From: Candidatus Poribacteria bacterium | GTDB lineage: Bacteria > Poribacteria > WGA-4E > WGA-3G | Assembly: GCA_026710795.1 (NCBI GenBank) | Contig: JAPOQK010000045.1 | Span: 1 to 60,045 of the forward strand | Length of the DNA: 60,045 bases | Direction: 5' to 3' | Shown here: one piece after another, positions 1-10,300 of the stretch | Position numbering within the stretch: position 1 is the stretch's first letter | Layout of the letters: each line of letters opens with the position of its first letter | Program-made: the position numbers and the translations under genes | The notes under the pieces: model-generated | What the model was told of the DNA's origin: nothing | The model's input: the letters and a program-made list of their open reading frames with translations, nothing else | The model's database searches: none

Positions 1-69
1 AGACAAGTTGCGCAATTGGAAACAAGGTTTCAGCGATTTAGTCATGAAAATCTGTTGTGGATTACATAA
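1..69 (+). CDS. possible 3' end of a gene cut by the window edge
   Basis: Frame 1 is open from the first base to a TAA at 67-69 and encodes 22 residues ending HENLLWIT. The composition is protein-like and the stop faces the end of the minus-strand gene at 141, which would make a normal convergent pair. A 22-codon open stretch can arise by chance, so this is only a possibility. No family can be named from so little sequence. Confidence 0.22.
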   Translation, partial: RQVAQLETRFQRFSHENLLWIT

Positions 70-140
70 CTTTCGTCTAAACTTCAGACCTTGGTGTTAT
101 GACAAACATTTCGATTAAACTTATATAATGTCTATAGTAT

Positions 141-1598
141 TTATTGATTGCTCATAGAACAAAAGTGGGTATAAGCTTCTGATTTAGATTTTATATTACC
201 ATCCAATTGTTCATGAAATAGATTAGTTAATATAATTTCAAAATTATCTCCTGGTTTTTCACCCCATTGAATTAGATCTTTTCCAGAAATTATTGGACGT
301 ATCTTTCGCAGATTAAGAAGGTATTCTCCAATAATTTTTCGGTGTCCATCTGATAACTTAGGATTCAAATGACCTAATGATAGTGCTTCCAAAGCAAATG
401 GTTTTAGATTATTATATATTATACTTGGAGCAGTTGTTTCTGTCAAAGATTCAATGACTGGTATTAATTTCTGATAGGATGTCATCGGTGTCTGTACTCT
501 ATAAATTAGTCCGTCGTCATATACATAAGTTGCCCTATTGTCTATATCAACAATACACCATTTTCCATTTTGAAATTCATAATTCGCATTCTCAGACAAC
601 TTGATATCAACTTTATCAAAGATAGATCTTATATAATTGTTGGTTACGACAACATTTTGTAGTTGTTGCATAACGTTTGCTACACGAAACAATTGATGCG
701 GCAATACAAGTCTAAAACAGATTGCCTCAATATGATATGTTGATGTAAACTGTTTTTTCCCTAACCCAAACATTGCCAACCAATATAATAGTCCAGATTG
801 TATATCTATATCCTCTATATGTTCAGCTGCCCAAGTAATTGCCTGTCTTACTAAATTGAGATCGCAGGAAAAAGATGAAGAGATTTTCCATTCTGGATAT
901 ATAACTTCAAAAATTCCTAATTTAGCAAGGTCTTGAATAATCTGCTGTGCATTTGCTTCATGAAGAACCCTATCAATCTCATTCCGAATTCTTTCACCGC
1001 TGAGTTCTTCTATCAGTGGAATTGCCCTATGGATAAGAGGAAGATCGGAATCAGCAACTTTAAAGTTATACCGTCCAGAATATCTATATGCACGAAAGAT
1101 TCTGGTAGGGTCGTCATCATAACTATTGTTATGAAGTACACGAATGATACCGTTCCTGAGGTCTTCAATTCCCCCTGTTTCATCAATTATTGTACCAAAC
1201 GCTTTTTTATCTAAACACATTGCTAATGCGTTGATTGAAAAGTCTCTTCGGTGTAAGTCCTCTGTAAGTGTTCCTGGTTCTACCTTAGGTAACGTTCCTG
1301 ACTTTTCATACGTTTCACGACGGGCAGTTACAAAATCAACTTTTGGTCTATCTGGATTGGCAGGTGTGACGGTCGCAGTTCCAAATTGTGAATGAATTTG
1401 ACAAGTACCCTTCCAACTATTTTGTAACTGCTTTGCTACACTAATTGCATCACCTTCTACTACAATGTCAATGTCAAAGTTATTACGTTCTAACAGTAAA
1501 TCCCTAACCGATCCTCCAACAAGATAAGCATTTTCCCCAGCAATCTCACCAATTTCATGTAAGATCTCTGAGAGTGTTTCAGGGATTTTCAGTACCAT
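141..1598 (-). CDS. CCA tRNA nucleotidyltransferase / poly(A) polymerase family protein
   Basis: 485 aa. Class II nucleotidyltransferase of the CCA-adding enzyme/PcnB family, which adds CCA to tRNA 3' ends or A tails to RNA in the cytoplasm. Visible motifs in order: the GGSVRDLLL nucleotide-binding loop (about residues 28-36), the catalytic metal pair D-I-D-I (D42, D44), the RRDFSINALAM motif (about 117-127) and DDPTRIFRAYRYSGRYNF (about 161-178) that leads into the RNA-binding helical part. The C-terminal 250 residues are poorly conserved, and no HD motif is evident. By length it fits either activity. The start MVLKIPETLSEI places the loop at the usual distance from the N-terminus. It lies 62 bp downstream of the cyclase gene on the same strand. 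Whether it is a CCA enzyme or a poly(A) polymerase cannot be decided by eye. Confidence 0.85.
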   Translation of the reverse strand: MVLKIPETLSEILHEIGEIAGENAYLVGGSVRDLLLERNNFDIDIVVEGDAISVAKQLQNSWKGTCQIHSQFGTATVTPANPDRPKVDFVTARRETYEKSGTLPKVEPGTLTEDLHRRDFSINALAMCLDKKAFGTIIDETGGIEDLRNGIIRVLHNNSYDDDPTRIFRAYRYSGRYNFKVADSDLPLIHRAIPLIEELSGERIRNEIDRVLHEANAQQIIQDLAKLGIFEVIYPEWKISSSFSCDLNLVRQAITWAAEHIEDIDIQSGLLYWLAMFGLGKKQFTSTYHIEAICFRLVLPHQLFRVANVMQQLQNVVVTNNYIRSIFDKVDIKLSENANYEFQNGKWCIVDIDNRATYVYDDGLIYRVQTPMTSYQKLIPVIESLTETTAPSIIYNNLKPFALEALSLGHLNPKLSDGHRKIIGEYLLNLRKIRPIISGKDLIQWGEKPGDNFEIILTNLFHEQLDGNIKSKSEAYTHFCSMSNQ

Positions 1599-1660
1599 TT
1601 TTCTTTTGATAGCAAAGCAGTGTAGGAAGTAAAATTAAGGAGAGCATATAGTCTTTAGTG

Positions 1661-2341
1661 TTATACAAAAGCAAGAACTCTTGTTGGAGCACCAGAACTG
1701 CGCGCAAGTTTAAGAGGTGCTATAACAACATAAAAATGTGTTGGCAATTGGCTTAAATTACATAAATCCTCAACATGTGGTATTCCTTCACCCAGAAAGA
1801 CAAGATGTGCAGGAGGTAACCCGTCATACAATGGTGGATGTCCTGCAACTGAATCAATGCTGCACGCATCTGTTCCAATCACCTTTATACCTATTTCAAC
1901 GAGGAGTTTTGCTGCATCTTCACTAAAACCGATCCATTCTCGGTTGAAATTATCCTGATATACATATCTATCCATTCCCGTTCTCATAAAGACGATGCTC
2001 TCTTTGGGAATCTCTCCATTTTCAGCAACCCAAGCAGCAACATCTTCAGAAGTTACAGCATCATTTGGTTTCTTTATTGATGAGAAGTCCATTAATACCG
2101 CGTTTCCAGTTAACTTTTCCTTTGGTATCTCTGCTACAGTATATCCATCTGGATACATCAAACAAGGTGCGTCAATATGTGTAGAGCAGTGACCGGACAT
2201 GTCCACTCGACTCTCAAAGTAGCCATCCTTTTCTAAGGTTGCTTGATCGTAAATGTGTACAGGATCAATCGGTAATTCCCTTGGACTTTTTTCATCAACG
2301 ATATAAGATAGGTCAATCACGTTTTGGAAGTCAAGAAGCAT
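1661..2341 (-). CDS. cyclase family protein (kynurenine formamidase-like hydrolase)
   Basis: 226 aa, the usual length for the cyclase/kynurenine formamidase family of metal-dependent amide hydrolases. The family signature HxGTHxDxPxH appears as HCSTHIDAP (H51, H55, D57), followed by C-L-M-Y-P-D-G. The histidine normally found two residues after the proline is therefore absent, an oddity that may reflect a different subfamily. Later blocks VIGTDACSIDSVAGHPP and HLVFLGEGIPHVEDL match the family's second half, where the acid and base residues lie. No signal peptide is seen, so it should be cytosolic. The substrate cannot be inferred. It is co-directional with the nucleotidyltransferase downstream and divergent from the GNAT gene. 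Confidence 0.82.
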   Translation of the reverse strand: MLLDFQNVIDLSYIVDEKSPRELPIDPVHIYDQATLEKDGYFESRVDMSGHCSTHIDAPCLMYPDGYTVAEIPKEKLTGNAVLMDFSSIKKPNDAVTSEDVAAWVAENGEIPKESIVFMRTGMDRYVYQDNFNREWIGFSEDAAKLLVEIGIKVIGTDACSIDSVAGHPPLYDGLPPAHLVFLGEGIPHVEDLCNLSQLPTHFYVVIAPLKLARSSGAPTRVLAFV

Positions 2342-2488
2342 TATTTTTTATTCTCACTTTATCTTTTATAGATTATAATATAACACAATTCGCTTCACAT
2401 TTCAAACAGTAATCCTGAAAGCAACTGCAAAGATGCATCCGATTAAGGGTTTAAAAAAATACTATCTCTCAAAATTTTAAGGAAACAA

Positions 2489-3364
2489 ATGTGTAAAATT
2501 ACTTACAGACATTGGCAGCCGGGTGATGATGACGCAATATTGGCGTTCTTACCAAATACTAATGAAGAATGGTTTCGAAATAAGTTTGATTATCCAGATG
2601 ATATGCTTGAACCTGAAGGGATTCGTTTAGCATTTGTTGATAACAAGGTTGTTGGTTATGTAATGGGTGATCCAGAGGCACGGTTTATCGAAGAGAAACA
2701 GCAAAATTTCGGGTATGTTTCAGCTATGTTTGTCGCACCAGATATGCGTCGTAAAGGTATTGCATCCCGTCTGATGCATGACCTTATTGCATATTTTAAG
2801 AGTTCAGGTTTTCGTGGAAGCATTCTCGATACTGATGATGAGGGTGCAATACAGTTATATAAGAAAGTTGGCTATAAGTTAATCACCAGAGAGTTACAAA
2901 CAATTATCAACCCTACGAAGCATAACTCTCTGCTCAAATGGACGCATGTAGATATCAATGAATCGAAACACCTACACAAATTACGTGAAAGGTGGTCTAA
3001 ATCTCATTTTCCAGTTAGATGGAATCCTGATGAAATGGAGGTAGATCAGTCCAATATAAACGACTACCGTGTATTACGCAGTGATAGAACTATTATAGGT
3101 TATGTAGATTGGTCTACACCATCAAGAAAATCGTCAATTAACAAATTAACAGATCCTATTGTTCCAGATGTGGATCCTTTGGATGTAATCAGATCATTAC
3201 AACAAGAAATTGATGAACCAACAGAATGGCAAACATGTGAAGGTAGTAGATATGAAGACTCACTCAGGTCACTTGGATACAAGTTACAATCAATCAATAA
3301 TGTTTCCATGTATTTATCTATAGGAAAAGAAATTGACTTAACAAATCATCATCGTTGTATTTAA
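2489..3364 (+). CDS. GNAT-family N-acetyltransferase with C-terminal extension
   Basis: 291 aa. The N-terminal half (about 1-150) is a GNAT acetyl-CoA transferase fold. The acyl-CoA pyrophosphate loop is RRKGIASRLM after the strand VSAMFVAPDM, and the motif-B region is AIQLYKKVGYKL. The remaining 140 residues resemble no domain I recognise and could be a degenerate second GNAT copy, since two-domain GNATs of about 290 aa are common. An AAGGAAA ribosome site sits just before the ATG. Its stop is only 6 bp from the end of the convergent phosphatase gene. The substrate is unknown. Confidence 0.82.
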   Translation: MCKITYRHWQPGDDDAILAFLPNTNEEWFRNKFDYPDDMLEPEGIRLAFVDNKVVGYVMGDPEARFIEEKQQNFGYVSAMFVAPDMRRKGIASRLMHDLIAYFKSSGFRGSILDTDDEGAIQLYKKVGYKLITRELQTIINPTKHNSLLKWTHVDINESKHLHKLRERWSKSHFPVRWNPDEMEVDQSNINDYRVLRSDRTIIGYVDWSTPSRKSSINKLTDPIVPDVDPLDVIRSLQQEIDEPTEWQTCEGSRYEDSLRSLGYKLQSINNVSMYLSIGKEIDLTNHHRCI

Positions 3365-3370
3365 ATCACT

Positions 3371-4141
3371 TCATTCTTTTACAAAATACTTCATGACACT
3401 CTGATGTAGGACACCATTCGTCGCCACAAGAGATGAGGTCTCTTTTGTAATTGCATTTCCCTGCATATCTGTCACCTTTCCTCCAGCTTCCCGCACAATA
3501 ACAGTGATCGCTGCAATATCCCAAATACTAATTGCCGCTTCAATGACAGCATCGACTCTACCAGATGCCACAAGATGATACATATAGAAATCACCGAATC
3601 CTCTGGAACGAGCTGTATCATTGATAAGATTACATATTCCCGGTAGGAAACCTTTTTCAGTAAACCATTTTAAACCTCCGTGGCAGATCATAGCATCAGG
3701 ATGTTGCGAAACGTTAGAAACCTTTATCGGTTCATCATTTAAAAAAGCACCATTACCTATTTCAGCATATAGAAGTTCGTTTAATAGTGGTGCATTAGAA
3801 ATACCAAGTATAAGTTCTTCACCTTTAATCAGTGCTATCTGTGTGCCAAATATTGAGATTTTCCTAATGTAATTTTTCGTAGCATCAATCGGATCAATAA
3901 TCCACATATAAGGAGATGTTCCCTCTTGTATTCCGTATTCTTCACCTAAGAATCCGTGATCAGGAAATGCTTGTGTGATTGTTTGTCGGATGGCTTTTTC
4001 TGCTTCTTTATCTGCAAGTGTAACAGGGGTTTCATCATCTTTCAATTCTACTTGAATTGTCTTATTAAAATAATATGAGGTTATAATATCTTCTGCGCTT
4101 TTTGCTGCATCTAAAGCAACAGATAAGAATTCGCTAATCAT
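3371..4141 (-). CDS. inositol monophosphatase family protein (possibly histidinol-phosphatase type)
   Basis: 256 aa from the MISEFLSVAL start. Mg2+-dependent phosphatase of the IMPase superfamily: motif GEEYG (metal-binding Glu), WIIDPIDATKNYIR (the DPIDxT metal site) and WDIAAITVIVREAGGKVTD (the WDxAA motif with the third metal ligand). The family covers inositol-1-phosphatase, histidinol-phosphatase (HisN) and 3'-phosphoadenosine-5'-phosphate phosphatase, and the residues visible do not separate them. An ATG four codons upstream (4153) is also in frame, but GGGAG lies 5 nt before the downstream ATG and nothing similar precedes the upstream one, so the shorter start is preferred. It ends a minus-strand run led by the RND pump. 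Confidence 0.87.
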   Translation of the reverse strand: MISEFLSVALDAAKSAEDIITSYYFNKTIQVELKDDETPVTLADKEAEKAIRQTITQAFPDHGFLGEEYGIQEGTSPYMWIIDPIDATKNYIRKISIFGTQIALIKGEELILGISNAPLLNELLYAEIGNGAFLNDEPIKVSNVSQHPDAMICHGGLKWFTEKGFLPGICNLINDTARSRGFGDFYMYHLVASGRVDAVIEAAISIWDIAAITVIVREAGGKVTDMQGNAITKETSSLVATNGVLHQSVMKYFVKE

Positions 4142-4197
4142 GTAAACTCCCATCTTTTTCGTATGATATATGTATAGTATACAGTAACTATTGTTTG

Positions 4198-6009
4198 CTA
4201 TCTAAGAGATATTGTAGGGCAATAAATTCCAATTCTTTCTCGGTGCCACCATTTTCCTTCAGTACGTTTCGTATCAATATCGGTAAACCGATATTCGTAT
4301 AACGTTGCTTTGACATAACGAGGTGGTGAATCTGGAAACGGATTTTCCTTCAACAACTTCAGTACTTCAGGTTTACCTTGTAGAAGTGAACCAATAAAAT
4401 CAAGAAACCATGATGTATTACGATAGTTTCCGCGAAGAGCCGCAAACCACATCTGCCAGTCTAATCTTGGTTGATGTGGTGCCACCCATCCTGGTGCACG
4501 GTTTAGTTCACCGGGTTTCCATTTAAACTCGTAGGGTTCCCATGTAATTTGGTCATTACTCCCTTCTATTACGATTTCAGGACGTGATTCTGTCATGTTT
4601 GCAAATAGTCCATAAGTGTTTACACTCCGATACGGTCTAATCCATGCAAGCTCTGCCAGTTTCGTTTTACCAAAGAGTTGTTCTCCGAATCTTAGGCTAC
4701 TAAAAATAAAGAGCATTATTGATAAAGCAACAATACATATTTTACTTATTCGGTGTAGCTGAAAATCAAAGGTGTTGATTCTTGGAATAAAGTTATTTGG
4801 AATAATAGATTTCCACGTTACATCGTCAATCAACAGAAGACATAGTATTATTGTCAGTAGATTAAAAAAGCAGTAGTTTCCCGTTAGAATGATTAGTATT
4901 TGAAGTGCTACCAACCCAATACAGCCTAATGTTCGAACACGACGTGGTGCAAAAATCAAGAAAGGAACTCCCAATTCAACAACAAACATTCCAAGAACTG
5001 ATAGTTTGTGAAACCATTCTGGTAGTTGATGAACATACCATCCAATCCATGTTGGTAAGGGTTGCGTTTCATAATGGAAATTAAGAGCAGTAAGGTCGCG
5101 CCATAATTCATCACTTGCAAGTTTGACGAATCCTGATGCAAACATCAATCGAAACAAAAGCCAACGTAATAACCATAGAAATGGAGTAGAAAGTTTCCTC
5201 ACACCTACTAAAGTATCACGTATTATTAATGGAGCGAAAAATATCGCTAATAACCCTACTTCCAGCAGTAGCACATCCCATTGAAAACTAAGAAATACCC
5301 GTCCAACTGTTATAAGTGACAGATATAAACACCATAAACCGATTAGACTGACAGTTGGGAAAAAACCAGTGATTAGGACTACGGATAAAGTTACACCAAC
5401 AGCACAGATAATATGAAGAAAGAGATCTGATGAATTGAACCAAAATATGGTGGGAACAAGATGGTAACCTTTTATTCCGATTTGTTGGTGAACTGCTGCT
5501 AAGTATTCACTAATAGGTAGAATTCCATTACTTCCTATGAGTCCATGAATCTGCACCCACAAAGAGAGAAATGCAATTAAGTAGATACAACCAAGTCCTC
5601 GATGAAACAACCAACGCGATAAAAAAAATGTTGTTCTTTCAGTGTGCGTTCCATAAAACCAACGTGTCATTACAGAGAAGAACTGACGATGATGTGCTAC
5701 AAAACGGTATACTGCTTCTGACAATGGAGCAAACAACGGTAATTTATAGTAACCCCACAAGAAAATACGGTTATTCAAAGCGCGTAAAACTGCCTCTGCA
5801 CCCGAAAAAACCTGTCCGTCTTCTAAAATTAATTGTACTGAGGATTGAAAAGCAGAAAGGGGTATTTCATTGAATTGAGGGGCAACTTCTTGGTAAGGTG
5901 CATAGTCTATGCGGTCTTGTGTAATGTGTTGCCATTGTGTAATCCAGTATCTACAAAAATCGCACTCATTATCATATACAAGGATCGGTTTGCTTATATT
6001 GGATTGCAT
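4198..6009 (-). CDS. DCC-domain / lipase maturation factor fusion membrane protein
   Basis: 603 aa made of two parts. Residues 1 to about 110 are a DCC (DUF393) thioredoxin-like domain with the motif YDNECDFCRYW (C16 and C19 in a CxxC) and the conserved SGAEAVLRAL segment. From about 130 the protein is a polytopic membrane protein of the lipase maturation factor family. It has several hydrophobic helices, the FSLWVQIHGLIGSNGILP start block, and the polar C-terminal domain with NTYGLFANMTESRPEIVIEGS, APHQPRLDWQMWFAAL and a late basic segment. LMF proteins help secreted lipases fold. The fused thiol-disulfide domain would put redox chemistry on the same polypeptide, which is inference. It is co-directional with the aminotransferase (60 bp gap). 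Confidence 0.88.
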   Translation of the reverse strand: MQSNISKPILVYDNECDFCRYWITQWQHITQDRIDYAPYQEVAPQFNEIPLSAFQSSVQLILEDGQVFSGAEAVLRALNNRIFLWGYYKLPLFAPLSEAVYRFVAHHRQFFSVMTRWFYGTHTERTTFFLSRWLFHRGLGCIYLIAFLSLWVQIHGLIGSNGILPISEYLAAVHQQIGIKGYHLVPTIFWFNSSDLFLHIICAVGVTLSVVLITGFFPTVSLIGLWCLYLSLITVGRVFLSFQWDVLLLEVGLLAIFFAPLIIRDTLVGVRKLSTPFLWLLRWLLFRLMFASGFVKLASDELWRDLTALNFHYETQPLPTWIGWYVHQLPEWFHKLSVLGMFVVELGVPFLIFAPRRVRTLGCIGLVALQILIILTGNYCFFNLLTIILCLLLIDDVTWKSIIPNNFIPRINTFDFQLHRISKICIVALSIMLFIFSSLRFGEQLFGKTKLAELAWIRPYRSVNTYGLFANMTESRPEIVIEGSNDQITWEPYEFKWKPGELNRAPGWVAPHQPRLDWQMWFAALRGNYRNTSWFLDFIGSLLQGKPEVLKLLKENPFPDSPPRYVKATLYEYRFTDIDTKRTEGKWWHRERIGIYCPTISLR

Positions 6010-6069
6010 CGGTTAATTTCAAAACAAATATATATCCGTCATTTCTGGATATACGGTCAATTGAGGAGA

Positions 6070-7299
6070 TTAATTCCATGCACGATGAATTTTTGCAATT
6101 GCATCGACCACCAGATTCATATCAGATTCGGAACCGAGTAGCATATTTTGAAATAACCACACACTTTCGTTGCAGACCAATTCCGTATTTGGACATGGCA
6201 TTGTCCTAATCAGTTGCGGGTATTTCTCTCCGATGTGTGCCATACCTGGTTCTTGTGATAACGGAGACCGATATCCAATTGAACACGGTATCCCTTCCGC
6301 AGACAATGCACTGACAAATTCTTGTCGCGTTTTACCATTGAAACCATCAGAATCATACTTCATACAGTAAAGGTGATACCCATGTTTTGTAACCCATGGG
6401 GCAAGTTTTGGTGGAGTGATTCCAGCAATTGTCTCCAATGCAGTTGATAGATAGTTCGCATTACGATTTCGCAAATCGGTTTGTGCCTCAAGGAGTTCCA
6501 TTCGAACTGACAAAATTGCTGCAAGGTATTCAGATGGTCGGTAGTTCCATCCAAGTCGAGGATATTCCCATCTTGCTCCTCCAGGTGCACGTCCAACATT
6601 CATAAAAGCACAGACACGATCATGAATATCTTTATCGTTAGTGGTAACCATACCACCTTCGCCAGAAGTAAGATTTTTTGAAGATTGGAAACTAAACGCT
6701 CCTACATGACTAAGACTCCCAACCTTTTTGGCTTGGAACTCTGCTCCGTGTGCTTGTGCACAGTCTTCAATTATTTTGAGATTATGACGTTGTGCAATTT
6801 CACCTAATGTCACCATATCTGCAGGATGTCCACCGAGATGAACAGGAAGGATGGCAACCGTTTCAGGTGTAATTGCTTCTTCTACTGCATTAGGATCAAT
6901 CGTGAAAGTTTCAGGACATATATCAACAAAAGTTACGGTACACCTACAATCTAAAACAGCACTTGCAGTTGCAACAAATGTATAATTAGGCACGATAATC
7001 TCACCACCAATACTGAATCCATCTAAATCAAGTGCTGCTGAAAGCGCAGCACTGATAGAATCGGTTCCATGTGGCATGAAGATTGCATAATTTGTACCAG
7101 TATATTCAGCATATTGTTCACAAAATCGTGGAATCATTGAACCGCCAAGTCCCTCATTACCACTGAGATAGACATCTCTCAGCAACGGTTCAATCTTTGA
7201 TTCCCATTCTTCAGCTGTATTCATTGGCCAAGGTTGCCACGGATGGGTCTGTGTATTCCTAACAGGTGTCCCACCAGAAATCGCTAATTTGTTTGACAT
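6070..7299 (-). CDS. DegT/DnrJ/EryC1/StrS family PLP-dependent aminotransferase
   Basis: 409 aa fold-type I aminotransferase. The PLP Schiff-base lysine is K208 in SFQSSKNLTSGEGG, the pyridine-binding Asp is D179 in KIIEDCAQAHGA, and NYTFVATASAVL is the substrate-side block. The F-Q-x-S-K-x-L-T-S-G-E-G-G form is typical of the subgroup that includes 3-amino-5-hydroxybenzoate synthase and scyllo-inosose aminotransferases as well as sugar aminotransferases. The acceptor is therefore probably a keto sugar or cyclitol. A GAGGTAA site precedes the start by about 6 nt. It begins 20 bp after the RND gene ends, which suggests co-transcription. Confidence 0.9.
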   Translation of the reverse strand: MSNKLAISGGTPVRNTQTHPWQPWPMNTAEEWESKIEPLLRDVYLSGNEGLGGSMIPRFCEQYAEYTGTNYAIFMPHGTDSISAALSAALDLDGFSIGGEIIVPNYTFVATASAVLDCRCTVTFVDICPETFTIDPNAVEEAITPETVAILPVHLGGHPADMVTLGEIAQRHNLKIIEDCAQAHGAEFQAKKVGSLSHVGAFSFQSSKNLTSGEGGMVTTNDKDIHDRVCAFMNVGRAPGGARWEYPRLGWNYRPSEYLAAILSVRMELLEAQTDLRNRNANYLSTALETIAGITPPKLAPWVTKHGYHLYCMKYDSDGFNGKTRQEFVSALSAEGIPCSIGYRSPLSQEPGMAHIGEKYPQLIRTMPCPNTELVCNESVWLFQNMLLGSESDMNLVVDAIAKIHRAWN

Positions 7300-7319
7300 G
7301 TATTACCTCGTTACTACTA

Positions 7320-10300
7320 TCAATCATCTGCAGGAACAGCAGCACCTAACATTTCTCTATCAGCAACAGAAGCTGATTCTTCCTCCGAACTTCTACGGAA
7401 TAGATTACCCAAATCAGTTGTTATTGCATACAATGAAGGCATTACAAATAGAGTCATCAGAGTAGCAAATGCAAGACCAAAAATAATTGTATTTGCCATA
7501 GGTGTCCAAATTGGTGATTTACCACCAAGTCCTAAGGACATAGGTATTAATCCAAAAATAGTTGTTAGTGAAGTCAATATAATTGGTCGTAAACGAATAC
7601 TACCACCCTTTAATATAGCATACCATCTGTTAAATCCACGCGCACGATACTTATTGATAAAATCAATCAGAACAATTGAATCGTTGACCACAATTCCCGC
7701 AAGCGCGACAATACCAAACATTGCAACCATACTAAGTGTAGCATTAGAGAAAAGCAAGCCTATCATCGCACCAATCATACCAAAGGGCACTGCAAATAGT
7801 ATAATTATTGGTTGTGAAAACGATTTGAATTGTGCACCTAAAATCATGTAGATGACAAGAACACCAACTATAAAAAGTTTCCATAATTCCCCAAAAGATT
7901 CACGTATTTCATCAAAGACACCTCTGAAATCAAGTCTATATCCGGGGTATAATGATTCAATGTCACTGAAAGAAGTCATCAATACTTGGTTAACCTGAAT
8001 AGGTGAAGTTTTCGTCCTATCAACACTGGCATATACCGAGATAGCACGTTCTCCTTCAAAACGTCGAATATCGGCATAACCTTTTTCCTCAACAATTATT
8101 GCTACATCTTTTAATGGAATTATAGAACCTATAGGAGTTGTTATCAATAGGTCATTGAGTTCCTGAATTGTTTGTAGCCTATCCTCATTATACTTTACAA
8201 TAACATCTATCGCATCATCTGCTTCACGGTATGTCGTTGCTTTTGCACCTTCAATCGCAGTACGGACGGTTTGTGCTACTTGGAAAGTTGACATACCGAA
8301 TATTGCTGCTTTTTCAGATTTGAGATATATACGCAATTCTGATTTACCTATACGAAAATCATCTCTGATATCTTCAACGCCATCTATCTCGCTCAGCGTT
8401 GCTTTAAGTCTATCCGCTATTTCTACTAACTGCTCAAATTGTTTTCCTTTTACTTTTACCTCTACATCTTGACCTTGTGGAGGACCACCTTGTAATTTGA
8501 CAAAATTAAGCTCTTCAATTCCACTAATATCCGTAGTTTCTTTTCTAAGTGCAGCTATAATTTGATCCGTATCCCGTGTACGTTCTTGCTTAGGAACAAG
8601 TTCTATTATGAGTTCTCCAAAGTTCGACCCATAGGTGATACCTTCCACTAAACCTGATGTAGGAGTATGCAAACCAATATTACTTACAATTGCTGCCACC
8701 TCATCTTCAGGTAAAGTTTTCGCTGCATTTTCAAGTTTTGCTATAACTGCAGTCGTTTCTTGTATTCCATAAGACGGTGGCATTTCAGCTTTGACATAGA
8801 ATTGTGGAAAATCTTCACCGGGGAAAAGTTCCTTGTCAAGTAACATAAATGCACCAACACATACTATCAAACCAATAAAAAGAACGCTACCAACAAAAAT
8901 ATATCTTCTACGAATCGTTAATTTCAAGATCCTTATATATCTATTTCTGATTAGGTCGAAAACGGTAAGAAACCAAGTGAAAAAGCCTGTAAGCAGGATC
9001 GCTAAACTGAATGCACCTCTTGATCTAGTACGTAATCTTTCAAGCTTACTACGTCCTGTCTCAGTTCTCGCTTTACTCCATTCTGAGACATGAGCTGGTA
9101 AAATAACAAACACCTCAAAAAGCGAAGCCACCAGGACGATAATTGCCATGATGGGAACGATTCGCATAAACTGACCAGAAACACCAGACATGAACATCAA
9201 TGGACCAAATGCACCAATTGTTGTCAAACTTGCTGCTAAGACAGGCCAACCTACCTCCTCAGCACCACGTACAGCAGCTTCCTTGGGCGTTGCACCAGCC
9301 TCAATATGTCTATAGGTGTTTTCAATCACAACAATAGCATCATCAACAACGATACCGACAACCAAAATTAACCCAAACAGTGCGACTCCACTCATCGTGT
9401 AACCGGCAATTGACATGAACCAAAAAGTTGCCATAAAGGCAACAGGTATACCGAGTGCTGCGAACAGTGCATTCCTCCATCCGATAAATAGGAATAACAT
9501 CAAGATAACAAGAATGAGTCCAAAGATTGCATTAGTTTCAAGGATACCTAACCGTTCTTTTAGTATTACAGAATAATCGTTAACAGGGGTTAGAACTGCT
9601 CCTTCAGGAAGGTCAGATTGACGTCTTTCTACTAATTCACGTAACTCTGCTACCAATGAAATAGTGTTCCCTTCCTTCTTTTTTTGAACACTGAGACTTA
9701 TAGAGGATGTACCATCTATACGGGAAAGTGTACGCGGTTCTTCATACGTGTCAGAAATTGTAGCAATATCACTCAACCTAAGTGGAGTTCCTGTGGGTTG
9801 AACACGGATAATTGTATCACCGATGTAGTCAGGACTTGGGAATTCACCCATTGTTCGGACCATATATTCTGAAGTGCCAATCTCCATTGTCCCAGCAGGA
9901 AGATTGAGATTACCAACCTGTAGTGCCATTGTAACTGCAGATATCGGTAGGTTATATGCTTTCAAACGATCCGGATCTACCTCAATCCAGATCTCTCTTT
10001 CACGAAGTCCCGCTATTTGAACTGACGCGATATTCTTTATTTCTAATATTTCGTCCTTCAGATTCTCTGCAATATCACGCATCTGGGGTTCTGAAATACT
10101 TCCACCAACAACTATTGTCAGCATCGGAAATCCAGATGCAACATCCAATTCCAAAACTTTTGGATCCTCTAAAATCTCTTCAGGTAAATCATTTACTCCC
10201 TCTACTGCTGTACGGAGATTTTCCATCTCTTTATCAAATTCCCTGTCGCTCATCTCATCAAAATCAACAGATATAACAGATCTACCCTCTGAAGATGTGG

